Positions 17,309-24,770 of a stretch of DNA of 38,906 nucleotides are shown here, piece after piece. Position 1 is the first letter of the stretch. Every line of letters starts with the position of its first letter. The stretch lies in contig NZ_JAUFPN010000125.1 of the NCBI RefSeq assembly GCF_030409335.1, forward strand, positions 1 to 38,906, written 5' to 3'. The stretch comes from Paeniroseomonas aquatica (GTDB lineage: Bacteria > Pseudomonadota > Alphaproteobacteria > Acetobacterales > Acetobacteraceae). Below the pieces are notes generated by a model. It worked only from the letters and a program-made list of their open reading frames with translations, made no database searches and was not told the DNA's origin. A program made the translations under genes and the position numbers.

Positions 17309-18859
17309 ATGGGCCATGGCCAGTCGCTGTCGCCGGTGATGCCGGAGACCGTCGTTGCCCCGGGCGAAGCCTCGGCCGCGCCCCAGGGCGCATGGCCGCC
17401 GTCGGATGCCACCGCCCTTGACGCGACGGTGGCGCAGGCGCTGGCCGGGATCGGCGCCGCCGAGGCCGCGGCGGCCCTGGTCGTCTCGGGACGCGAGGCC
17501 TTCGCCCTGCGGGTCGCCTCCGCCCGCGCCGCCGGCCGCAGCCTCGACCTCCAGTACTATGCCTGGCACGGCGACCTGACCGGCCGGCTGCTGGCGCAGG
17601 AGGCGCTGCTGGCGGCCGACCGCGGGGTGCGGGTGCGCATGCTGCTCGACGACGTCTTCGCGCTCGGGCACGAGCGTGTCCTGGCGGCCCTCGACGGCCA
17701 TCCCGGCATCGAGGTGCGGCTCTTCAACGGCACCCGCTGGCCCGCCTTCGGCCGGTTCGGCTTCGCCCTCGAGGTCTTGCTCGGCGGCTGGCACCTCAAC
17801 CGGAGGATGCACAACAAGGCCTGGATTGCCGATGGCTGCCTGGCGATCGCCGGCGGCCGCAACATCGGCGATGCCTATTTCGACGCCGCCGAGGAATTCA
17901 ACTTCCGCGACCTCGACCTCGTCATGGCCGGCACCCCGGCGCGCGAGGCGGCCGCGGTCTTCGAAACCTATTGGCGCAGCCCCCTGGCCCGGGGCGCCGG
18001 GGAGGTCAGCGCCGCCCGGGATGCGAAAGGGGGGCTGCCGGCGCTGCGCCGCCGCTTCGCGGCCACCGCGGCCTCGCCGGCCGCCCGCGCCTTCCATCCG
18101 CTGCTGCCCAGCACGGCGACGCTGTCGGAGCACCTGGCCCGCAACCTCGCCGCGATGGCGGCCGGGGCCATCAGGGTGGTCGCCGATTCCCCGCGGAAGG
18201 CGCGCCGCGGGCTGCGGGCCCGCCGCCTGGCCCGGGCGGCCGGCGGCCTGGGTCCCGAGGTCGCCGAGGCCCTGCGCCAGGCGCAGTCCGAGGCGCTGCT
18301 GATCTCCCCGTACTTCGTCCCCGGCGAGGCCGGCCTCGCCCTGCTGGAGAGCCTGGCCCGGCGCGGCGTCCGGATTTCCGTCGTCACCAACTCCCTGGCG
18401 GCGACCGATGTCGTCGCGGTCCACGGCGGCTACGCGCGCTACCGCCGCCGGCTGCTGCAGGCCGGCATCGCGCTGTTCGAGCTGAAGCCGAGCGGCGACG
18501 AAACCTCCAGCCTCTTCGGCTCCCGCGGGGCCAGCCTGCATACCAAGGCCTTCGTCGTCGACGGCCGGCTGGTCTGCGTCGGCTCCTTCAACCTCGATCC
18601 GCGGTCCACGGTGCTCAACACCGAAATGGGCGTCTTCGCCGAGCACACCAGCCTGGCGCTCGGGCTGCAGGCCGAGCATGACCGCCTGGCGCTGCCATCC
18701 CGGAGCTGGCGGCCGCGCCTGGCCGAAGGCCGCCTCGTCTGGAGCGACCGGGACGCGCAGGGGCAGCATCGCATCGAGACCGGGGAGCCGCATGCCTCGC
18801 TGCGACGGCGGATCCTGGCCGGTCTGGTCCGGCTGCTGCCGATCGAGGCGCAACTCTGA
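17309..18859 (+). CDS. Phospholipase D-family protein, ClsC-like cardiolipin synthase
   Basis: It probably condenses phosphatidylglycerol with another phospholipid to make cardiolipin, or acts as a related phosphatidyltransferase at the inner membrane. The 516-residue protein has two HKD motifs: His168/Lys170/Asp175 in RRMHNKAWIADG and His411/Lys413/Asp418 in LHTKAFVVDG. Each is followed by the usual GGRNIGDAYF and GSFNLDPRS segments. The sequences LDLQYYAWHGDLTGRLL and LNRRMHNK match E. coli ClsC (YmdC) more than ClsA. There is no N-terminal membrane segment, only a Pro/Ala-rich lead of about 35 residues. ClsC normally needs the partner YmdB, which is not here; an EEP protein precedes it instead. 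The lipid product is inferred. Confidence 0.85.
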   Translation: MGHGQSLSPVMPETVVAPGEASAAPQGAWPPSDATALDATVAQALAGIGAAEAAAALVVSGREAFALRVASARAAGRSLDLQYYAWHGDLTGRLLAQEALLAADRGVRVRMLLDDVFALGHERVLAALDGHPGIEVRLFNGTRWPAFGRFGFALEVLLGGWHLNRRMHNKAWIADGCLAIAGGRNIGDAYFDAAEEFNFRDLDLVMAGTPAREAAAVFETYWRSPLARGAGEVSAARDAKGGLPALRRRFAATAASPAARAFHPLLPSTATLSEHLARNLAAMAAGAIRVVADSPRKARRGLRARRLARAAGGLGPEVAEALRQAQSEALLISPYFVPGEAGLALLESLARRGVRISVVTNSLAATDVVAVHGGYARYRRRLLQAGIALFELKPSGDETSSLFGSRGASLHTKAFVVDGRLVCVGSFNLDPRSTVLNTEMGVFAEHTSLALGLQAEHDRLALPSRSWRPRLAEGRLVWSDRDAQGQHRIETGEPHASLRRRILAGLVRLLPIEAQL

Positions 18860-19333
18860 CCACGGCGGCCGGCCAGGCGCATGCCGCATCGGTGCCAGGA
18901 CGCGACACGGGCACCGGGCCCCTTCGCGCCGGCTTCGCGTTCAAGGCCAGCCTGCGATGGCCCGGCCTGTCCAAAAACCGGCGCTTCCGGGCGTAAAAGC
19001 GACTGAGCGGAGGACGAGCTCCGGAGTGGGTCCCCCGGGGCATGCCCTGATGTCTTGTGACCGGACCCGCCGTAACGGATGCGTTGGATGAGGCTGCGGA
19101 GCTTGCGTTTCGGTTGTACACGCCCCGGGCCGCCGCGCCGTTGACGCGATCAGCCGGTCGGGCGTGCCGCAGCCCGGCACTGCGTCTCGCCGTCGACAAA
19201 GATGAGGCATCCGGTCACGACTTCTCGAATTTTGCGACAAAACTCGCAAATGAGTGATTTTGCACCTGTAGGTTCAACCTGTAGACGATCTGCAGGTTCA
19301 CTGGTGAACCAAAGAAATCGTCCGGAGCCCCCG
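18860..19333. other. Intergenic region with regulatory palindromes near its end
   Basis: These 474 bp between the phospholipase gene and the response regulator hold no convincing gene. Short frames exist on both strands but have poor starts and biased composition. The first 340 bp show nothing assignable. From about 19225 the DNA is AT-richer and holds several dyads just before the regulator start (described separately). Confidence 0.4.
19231..19310. promoter_or_regulatory. Operator cluster before the OmpR-type regulator
   Basis: Three dyads are visible: TTTGCGA (19231-19237) / TCGCAAA (19244-19250); AACCTGTAG (19276-19284) / CTGCAGGTT (19290-19298) with one mismatch, plus a direct copy CACCTGTAG at 19263-19271; and GGTTCAC (19295-19301) / GTGAACC (19304-19310), perfect. 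The cluster ends 23 bp before the ATG. Binding by the regulator itself or another factor is inference. Confidence 0.5.
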
Positions 19334-20053
19334 ATGTCTGCCCTGCGCCATATCCTGATCGTCGAAGACGATGCCGCCCTCCGGGCCACCATGGCCGAGC
19401 AGATCCTCTCCGGGGGCGAGTTCAGCGCCGACGAAGCCGAGAGCGCGGCCGCGGCCGAGCTGCTGCTGGCCAATGCCAGCGCCCGCTACGACGCGATCCT
19501 GCTCGACGTCGGCCTGCCCGACAGCGACGGCCGCGACTTCTGCGCCAAGCTGCGCCGCGACGGCCGCCGTATGCCGGTGATCATGGTGACGGGCGCGGAT
19601 GCGGAGAAGGACGTGGTCCGGGGCCTCGACGCCGGCGCCAACGACTACCTCGCCAAGCCCTTCCGCCTCCCCGAGCTGCTCGCCCGGGTCCGGGCCCAGC
19701 TGCGGGTGTTCGACAACTCAGAGGACGCGGTCTTCCTGATGGGCCCCTACGTCTTCCGCCCCAGCGTCCGCCTGCTGCAGGAGCCCGCCCGCAACCGCAA
19801 GATCCGGCTCACCGACAAGGAATGCGCGATCCTGAAGTTCCTCTACCGCGCCGGCGGCAAGCGCGTGGCGCGCCAGGTGCTGCTCAACGAGGTCTGGGGC
19901 TACAGCAGCGCGGTCTCGACCCACACCCTCGAGACCCACGTCTACCGCCTGCGGCAGAAGATCGAGGCCGATCCGGCCCAGCCCCGTCTGCTGCTGACCG
20001 AGAACGGCGGCTACAGGCTCGACGCCACCATCGCCGGAGCCGGTCGCAGCTGA
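19334..20053 (+). CDS. OmpR/PhoB-family two-component response regulator
   Basis: This DNA-binding response regulator has 239 residues. The N-terminal receiver (1-120) has the acidic pair Asp12/Asp13, phospho-acceptor Asp58 (ILLDVGLPDSDG), MVTGAD and the switch lysine Lys108 (LAKPFR). A C-terminal winged helix (about 145-232) follows, with RLTDKECAILKFLYRAGGK, EVWGYSSAVSTHTLETHVYRLRQKIE and the wing LLTENGGYRL. ATG 19334 has GGAG 7 nt upstream. No histidine kinase gene is adjacent, so its partner is elsewhere. The region before it is rich in palindromes. Its 3' end overlaps the convergent receiver-only gene by 43 nt, so transcription of one may interfere with the other. Confidence 0.9.
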   Translation: MSALRHILIVEDDAALRATMAEQILSGGEFSADEAESAAAAELLLANASARYDAILLDVGLPDSDGRDFCAKLRRDGRRMPVIMVTGADAEKDVVRGLDAGANDYLAKPFRLPELLARVRAQLRVFDNSEDAVFLMGPYVFRPSVRLLQEPARNRKIRLTDKECAILKFLYRAGGKRVARQVLLNEVWGYSSAVSTHTLETHVYRLRQKIEADPAQPRLLLTENGGYRLDATIAGAGRS

Positions 20054-20430
20054 GCCAGCCGCTGGCGGTCGATCGTCTCGCTGAGCCCGACCACGGTGCT
20101 GGCCAGGACCGTAGGATCGAAGGGCTTGGCGAAGCGCTTCTCCCAGGGAGCTAAGACGTGGCCGACGAACTTCTCGGGACTGCCGGTCGCATAGACGACC
20201 TGCAGGTCCGGGAGGCGCCGCCGCGCCTTGCTCGCCAGGACCAGGCCATCGTCACCGGGACCGAGGTCGAGGTCTGTCACCAGGATGTCCACGTGCTGCA
20301 GCGGGTCCACCAGGATCCGCATCGCTTCGTCGGCGCTGCACGCCTCCAGGACTTCAAGACCAGTCTCGTGGAGAAAATCGGCCAGCGTCAGCCGGACAAC
20401 GGTATCATCCTCGACCAGCAGCACAGCCAT
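20011..20430 (-). CDS. Single-domain response regulator (receiver only)
   Basis: This 139-residue CheY-type receiver has no output domain: VLLVEDDTVVRLTL, phospho-acceptor Asp53 in ILVTDLDLGPGDDG, ATGSPEK and Lys102 in RFAKPFDP. Such proteins act in phosphorelays or by binding a partner. ATG 20430 is chosen because GGGGAG lies 8 nt upstream on the minus strand; the frame begins a few codons earlier. The C-terminal tail of about 14 residues is encoded opposite the end of the OmpR-type regulator (43-nt tail-to-tail overlap). No kinase lies nearby. The family is clear; the pathway is not. Confidence 0.85.
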   Translation of the reverse strand: MAVLLVEDDTVVRLTLADFLHETGLEVLEACSADEAMRILVDPLQHVDILVTDLDLGPGDDGLVLASKARRRLPDLQVVYATGSPEKFVGHVLAPWEKRFAKPFDPTVLASTVVGLSETIDRQRLAQLRPAPAMVASSL

Positions 20431-20798
20431 CGCTGCAACTCCCCACATAAAAGCTCAGCAAGCTCTGGGTAAGATACTGCGCCCGATTTGCTGATCTGTG
20501 AGGGGTCTGGTGGTGGCCCCACGGCGATTTTACCCGCATAAGTTGTGCTCTCCTCGAAAGCACGCGCAGAGGCGCCGCGTTGCCCGCCGAACGCCGGTTC
20601 ATTAACTGGCAACTATAGCGGGCCGGCTGAAGCACTTGCAGCGCGGCGCTGAGAAACGACCTCAGGTGCGGTCGGCGATGGCGTCCGCCGATCCTGCCGC
20701 CGTCGCCCACGGCCGCGTGACGCCGGGGCCTTGGCCGGGCTGCTATCATCGGTCGCAGCGCCGGCGCCGGACGCGCCCGGGCCGGTCCAGGAGGTTCC
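20431..20798. other. Divergent intergenic region, no gene seen
   Basis: These 368 bp separate the receiver gene (minus) from the FMN reductase gene (plus) and must hold both promoters. AT-richer patches occur near 20520-20545 (ATTTTA, a possible minus-strand -10) and 20600-20620 (ATTAAC, CTATAG). No well-matched promoter, operator or small gene could be supported. Confidence 0.35.
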
Positions 20799-21389
20799 AT
20801 GGCTGCGTCGATTCTCGTCCTCTACGGCTCCTACCGCGCGGACCGCGCCGGCATCCGGCTGGCCCGCTACCTCGTCGCCGCCTTCGCCGCGCGCGGAGCC
20901 CAGGCCGAGCTGATCGATGCCCAGGCCATCGGCCTGCCCATGCTGGACCGCATGTACAAGGAATATCCCGCCGGCACGGCGCCCGAGCCTCTCGAGACGC
21001 TGGCAGGGAAGATCCGGCGTGCCGATGCCTTCGTCTTCGTCACCGGCGAGTACAACTGGGGGGTCCAGCCGGGCCTCAAGAACCTGACCGACCACTTCCT
21101 CGAGGAATGGTTCTGGCGCCCGGCGGCCATCGCCAGCTACTCGGCCGGACGGCTGGCCGGGGCCCGGGCCAATTTCGTCTGGCACGGCATCCTTTCCGAG
21201 ATGGGCATGGTCGTCATCTCGAGCACCCTGATGGTCGGGCCGATCACCAAGGCCCTCGACGAGGGCGGGGCGCCGGTGGGGGAGGGGGGCGAGGCGCTGG
21301 CCCGCGCCTTCCCGCGCTTCGCCGAGGATCTCGACTGGTGGACGGAGGCCGGCCGCCGGCAGCGCGAGCAGAGGCCGCCGCCCTACTGA
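20799..21389 (+). CDS. NAD(P)H-dependent FMN reductase family protein
   Basis: This flavodoxin-fold oxidoreductase of 196 residues is in the family that reduces FMN, azo dyes or quinones with NAD(P)H. The FMN phosphate loop is VLYGSYRADRAGIRLA near the N-terminus. The second flavin segment is VTGEYNWGVQPGLKNLTDHF (PEYN-type), with an alphaproteobacterial-type helix after it (FLEEWFWRP). ATG 20799 has a strong ribosome site (CAGGAGG, 20788-20794). The C-terminus is polar and Arg/Pro-rich. It is followed after 111 bp by a beta-lactamase-fold hydrolase on the same strand; the two may be co-transcribed, but nothing links their functions. The physiological substrate is unknown. Confidence 0.85.
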   Translation: MAASILVLYGSYRADRAGIRLARYLVAAFAARGAQAELIDAQAIGLPMLDRMYKEYPAGTAPEPLETLAGKIRRADAFVFVTGEYNWGVQPGLKNLTDHFLEEWFWRPAAIASYSAGRLAGARANFVWHGILSEMGMVVISSTLMVGPITKALDEGGAPVGEGGEALARAFPRFAEDLDWWTEAGRRQREQRPPPY

Positions 21390-21500
21390 TCGGTGCCGGT
21401 CGCGGGCTTGGTCACGCTGGCGCTTTAGACAGCCTCTGCCGGCCTGGGCTACACCTTCCCCGGATGCTCCGGATTGCGGGGCCGGGGGCGGAGAAGATCC

Positions 21501-22724
21501 ATGGACATGGTCGTGCGGACGGATGCCGAAGCCGTGGGGCTGTCGTCGCAGCGCCTCGGCCGGATCGACGGCTGGATGGACCGGCTGGTGGAGGAGGGCA
21601 AGCTCGCCGGCCTCAGCGTGACCGTCGCCCGCCGTGGCGGCGTGGCCTACCGCCGCTCTGCCGGGCTGGCCGACCAGGCGCGCGGCACCGCGATGGCCGA
21701 GGACACCATCGTCCGCATCTATTCGATGACCAAGCCGCTCACCAGCCTGGCCATCCTGATGCTGTACGAAGAGGGCCGCTTCCAGCTCGACGACCCGATC
21801 ACCCGCTTCCTGCCCTGCTTCCGTGACCAGCGCGTCATGGCCGGCGGCGCCCGCGGCCGGGTGGAGACGGTGCCGGCGGTCCGCGACATCAGCTTCCGCG
21901 ACCTGCTGACCCATACCTCCGGCCTGACCTACGGCTTCATGGAATCCACCCTGGTGGATGCGCTCTACCGGTCCGAGGGCGTCGACTTCCAGACCTCCGA
22001 CGCGACCCTGGGCGAGGTGGTGGAACGTGCCGCGCGGCTGCCGCTGCTGGCCCAGCCCGGCACCGCCTGGAACTACAGCATCGCCACCGACGTGCTCGGG
22101 CACCTCGTTGCCGTCATCTCCGGCCGCCCATTCGAGGACTTCCTGCAGGAGCGGGTGCTCCGGCCGCTCGGCATGGCCGACACCGGCTTCCAGGTGCCGC
22201 CGGAGAAGCTGCCCCGCTTCGCCGCCAACTACGCCCGCGGCCCGGATGGCCGGCCGGCGCTGATCGACGATCCCGCGACCAGCCGCTTCATCCAGCCCGG
22301 CCGGATCTGCTCGGGCGGCGGCGGCCTCTGCTCCACCGCCGGCGACTACCTCCGCTTCTGCCGCCTGATGCTGAACAAGGGCGAGCTGGACGGCACCCGC
22401 CTGCTGGGCCGCAAGACGGTGGAGTTGATGACCGCCAACCACCTCGGCGGCGACATGGCGGCGATGGGCCAGCCCCGCTTCAGCGAGTCCAGCTACGAGG
22501 GCATCGGCTTTGGCCTCGGCTTCTCCGTCATGCTGGATCCCGCCCGGGCGCAGGTGCTGGGGACGCCGGGGGAATACGCCTGGGGCGGGGCCGCCAGCAC
22601 CGCCTTCTGGATCGACCCGGCGGAGGAGATGGCGGTCATCCTCCTCACCCAGCTCATGCCCTCCTCGACCTATCCGATCCGGCGGGAGCTGCGGGTGCTG
22701 ACCTACCAGGCCATCATCGACTGA
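21501..22724 (+). CDS. Class C beta-lactamase-fold serine hydrolase (EstB/PBP type)
   Basis: This 407-residue serine hydrolase of the beta-lactamase/penicillin-binding-protein superfamily has the Ser75-x-x-Lys78 nucleophile motif in IYSMTKPLTSLAI, Tyr192 in WNYSIATDVLG (YxN-like, here YSI) and a late WGGAAST segment in the place of the KTG motif. LLTHTSGLTYG and PLGMADTGF are typical of the family VIII esterase / EstB group. There is no signal peptide, which argues against a periplasmic antibiotic-resistance beta-lactamase and for a cytoplasmic esterase or peptidase. ATG 21501 is chosen; a second ATG at 21507 is also possible. It is convergent with the cupin gene, 25 bp away. Confidence 0.87.
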   Translation: MDMVVRTDAEAVGLSSQRLGRIDGWMDRLVEEGKLAGLSVTVARRGGVAYRRSAGLADQARGTAMAEDTIVRIYSMTKPLTSLAILMLYEEGRFQLDDPITRFLPCFRDQRVMAGGARGRVETVPAVRDISFRDLLTHTSGLTYGFMESTLVDALYRSEGVDFQTSDATLGEVVERAARLPLLAQPGTAWNYSIATDVLGHLVAVISGRPFEDFLQERVLRPLGMADTGFQVPPEKLPRFAANYARGPDGRPALIDDPATSRFIQPGRICSGGGGLCSTAGDYLRFCRLMLNKGELDGTRLLGRKTVELMTANHLGGDMAAMGQPRFSESSYEGIGFGLGFSVMLDPARAQVLGTPGEYAWGGAASTAFWIDPAEEMAVILLTQLMPSSTYPIRRELRVLTYQAIID

Positions 22725-22739
22725 CGCCCGGACCGGGCG
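22725..22739. terminator. Small hairpin between convergent genes
   Basis: CGCCCG (22725-22730) and CGGGCG (22734-22739) flank a GAC loop directly after the stop of the hydrolase gene. The short stem lacks a U-tract, so it is a weak candidate. Confidence 0.3.
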
Positions 22740-22749
22740 CCGGCAGGCC

Positions 22750-23163
22750 TCAGGCTGCTGGCGGCGCCGCGGCGTAATCCGCCTCAGCGACCGCCTCCAG
22801 CCATTCGGTACCCTCGCCGCCCGGGCCGTTCTCGGACATGGCCAGATGCGCGAAGATCCGGTCCGGCGCGGCGCCATGCCAGTGCCGCACGCCCGGCGGG
22901 ATCAGCACGGTGTCGCCGGGATGCAGCGCCCGCACCGGCTCGCCCTCCCGCTGCACCCGGCCGACGCCCGAGAGGCAATAGAGGGTCTGCCCGACCGGAT
23001 GCCGGTGCCAGGCGGTCCGGGCACCCGGCGTGAAGGAGACCACGCTGGCCCGCAGCCGGGAGGGCAGGGTGCCGGTGACCACCTCATCCTGGTAGACGGT
23101 GCCGGTGAAGTTGGCGGCCGGGGCGGGCCTGGTGGGGCGGTCTGCGGCGCGGACGATCTGCAT
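22750..23163 (-). CDS. Cupin-domain protein resembling manganese cupin hydroxynitrile lyases
   Basis: This single-domain cupin has 137 residues. The two cupin motifs are GARTAWHRHPVGQTLYCLSG and PGDTVLIPPGVRHWHGA, giving metal ligands His53, His55, Gln59 and His94. This is the ligand set of the cupin (R)-mandelonitrile lyases, and FTGTVYQDE, RASVVSFTPGARTAWH and VQREG also match that group. Many such proteins are annotated only as cupins, and the natural reaction is uncertain; the lyase activity may be incidental. ATG 23163 has an excellent ribosome site (GGAGGAG on the minus strand). It is divergent from the molybdenum hydroxylase operon, 250 bp away, so the two may share a control region. 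No signal peptide is seen. Confidence 0.8.
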   Translation of the reverse strand: MQIVRAADRPTRPAPAANFTGTVYQDEVVTGTLPSRLRASVVSFTPGARTAWHRHPVGQTLYCLSGVGRVQREGEPVRALHPGDTVLIPPGVRHWHGAAPDRIFAHLAMSENGPGGEGTEWLEAVAEADYAAAPPAA

Positions 23164-23413
23164 GGCGACTCCTCCGGGTAGCGGCGCCTCTCGCGGGCGC
23201 ATCCGGCCGAGGATGCGGCGCCGCCCGCCGCCGGGTCAATCGCCGGGCCGGCACCTGCCGGACCCTGAATCCGGCCTGCCGGGACGCCGTCAGGCGGAAT
23301 GAAGAGGGCTATACCACCTCCGCCTGCCAGCGTAGCCTTCCCGGACCCTGCGTGCCTGACCAGGGGCGACGCCTCCGGACCAACGGGGGTGGACCGGGGA
23401 CGGGAAACAACCA

Positions 23414-24283
23414 ATGACAGACATCCGATACCTGGCGCCGAAGACGCTCGACGAAGCGGTCGGTGCCTTTGCCGCAGCCCAGGGCGCCGCCCGCATCCTG
23501 GCCGGGGGTACCGACCTCCTCGTGCAGATGCGTGCCGGCGTGATCCGCCCCGGGCTGATCGTCGACATCAAGAAGATCTCGGAGATGACCAGCATCGAGG
23601 AGACCGCCGGCGGCGGCTTCCGGATCGGCGCCGCGGTCTCCGGCGCGGCGCTCGGCGAGCATCCGCGCTTCGGCCGGGTCTGGCCCGGCGTGCTCGAGGC
23701 GGTGAACCTCATCGGCTCCACCCAGGTCCAGGGCCGCGCCTCGCCCGGCGGCAACCTCTGCAACGGCTCCCCGGCCGGGGACAGCGTTCCCGCCATGATC
23801 GCCGCCGGCGCCGTCGTCACCGTGCAGGGCCCCGCCGGCCGGCGCGAGATGCCGGTCGAGGCGGTCCCCGCCGGCCCCGGCCGCACCAACCTCAAGCCCG
23901 GCGAGATCGTTGTCAGCTTCACCCTGCCGCCGCGCCCGGCCGGCTCCAGCGACGCCTATCTGCGCATGATCCCGCGCACCGAGATGGACATCGCGGTGGT
24001 CGGCGTCGGCGTCAGCCTGACCATGGCCGGCGGCAAGGTCACCGCCGCCCGGGTCGGCCTCGGCGCGGTGGCGCCCACCGTGCTGCTGGTCGGGGATGCC
24101 GCCCGCGCCCTGATCGGCAGCACGCTGAACGAGGCCTCCGTCGAGGCCGCCGCCGCCGCCTGCCGCGCCGCCTGCAAGCCGATCGACGACAAGCGCGGCA
24201 CCATCGTCTACCGCACCAAGGTTGCCGGCGTGCTGCTGAAGCGCACTGTGGCGATCGCCGCCGACCGCGCGAAGGGGGGCTGA
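23414..24283 (+). CDS. Molybdenum hydroxylase FAD-binding subunit (CoxM-like)
   Basis: This is the medium subunit of a xanthine dehydrogenase/CO dehydrogenase-family enzyme. It carries FAD and passes electrons on from the 2Fe-2S subunit. The 289 residues show the FAD motifs AGGTDLLVQMR (near residue 31) and RASPGGNLCNGSPAGDSVP (near 112), then the CoxM C-terminal domain (AVVGVGVSLTMAGGKV, VGLGAVAPTVLL). It is the first gene of an M-S-L operon, with 4 bp to the next gene. The start ATG 23414 begins with the usual YLAPKTLDEA segment. The order FAD, 2Fe-2S, Mo follows cox operons, but the large subunit lacks the CO dehydrogenase signature, so the substrate is probably an aromatic or heterocyclic compound. 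Confidence 0.9.
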   Translation: MTDIRYLAPKTLDEAVGAFAAAQGAARILAGGTDLLVQMRAGVIRPGLIVDIKKISEMTSIEETAGGGFRIGAAVSGAALGEHPRFGRVWPGVLEAVNLIGSTQVQGRASPGGNLCNGSPAGDSVPAMIAAGAVVTVQGPAGRREMPVEAVPAGPGRTNLKPGEIVVSFTLPPRPAGSSDAYLRMIPRTEMDIAVVGVGVSLTMAGGKVTAARVGLGAVAPTVLLVGDAARALIGSTLNEASVEAAAAACRAACKPIDDKRGTIVYRTKVAGVLLKRTVAIAADRAKGG

Positions 24284-24287
24284 GCCC

Positions 24288-24770
24288 ATGGCCAAGCAGC
24301 ATATCTCGACGACCATCAACGGCGAGCCGATGGAGTTCCTCTGCGAGCCCCACCAGAGCATGCTCGACGTCCTGCGCGGCCCGCTCGGCCTGACCGGCAG
24401 CAAGGAAGGCTGCGGCTCCGGCGACTGCGGCGCCTGCAGCGTCACCCTCGACGGCCGCCTGGTCTGCGCCTGCCTGATGCTGGCGATGGAGGCCGAGGGC
24501 GCCAGCATCACCACCATCGAGGGCATGGCGACCGGCGAGGCGCTGCATCCGCTGCAGCAGAAATTCCTCGAGATGGCGGCGCTGCAGTGCGGCATCTGCA
24601 CCCCCGGCGTGCTGATGGCCGCGCGGTCGCTGCTCGAGCGCAACCCCGACCCCAGCGAGACCGAGGTCCGCTTCTGGCTGGCCGGCAACCTCTGCCGCTG
24701 CACCGGCTACGACAAGATCGTCCGGGCGGTGCTCGAGACCGCCGCCGACATGCGGGAGAACGCGGCATGA
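24288..24770 (+). CDS. Molybdenum hydroxylase 2Fe-2S subunit (CoxS-like)
   Basis: This is the small iron-sulfur subunit, 160 residues. The plant-ferredoxin-like cluster ligands are Cys42, Cys47, Cys50 and probably Cys60 (GCGSGDCGACSV then LVCAC). The second cluster ligands are Cys101, Cys104, Cys136 and Cys138 (CGICTPGVLM and NLCRCTGYDKI). Both sets are complete, so it should carry two 2Fe-2S clusters linking the Mo centre to FAD. ATG 24288 starts 4 bp after the FAD-subunit stop, and its own stop overlaps the large-subunit start (ATGA), so the three are translated together. Confidence 0.94.
   Translation: MAKQHISTTINGEPMEFLCEPHQSMLDVLRGPLGLTGSKEGCGSGDCGACSVTLDGRLVCACLMLAMEAEGASITTIEGMATGEALHPLQQKFLEMAALQCGICTPGVLMAARSLLERNPDPSETEVRFWLAGNLCRCTGYDKIVRAVLETAADMRENAA

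Noticed and set aside
19057-19257. A 66-codon plus-strand frame before the OmpR-type regulator
   Set aside because: It has a GTG start without a good ribosome site, ordinary composition at the start only, and its end runs through the palindromes that look regulatory.
21501-22724. Periplasmic beta-lactamase giving antibiotic resistance
   Set aside because: There is no signal peptide and the motifs fit the EstB-type esterase/peptidase group; resistance is not supported.
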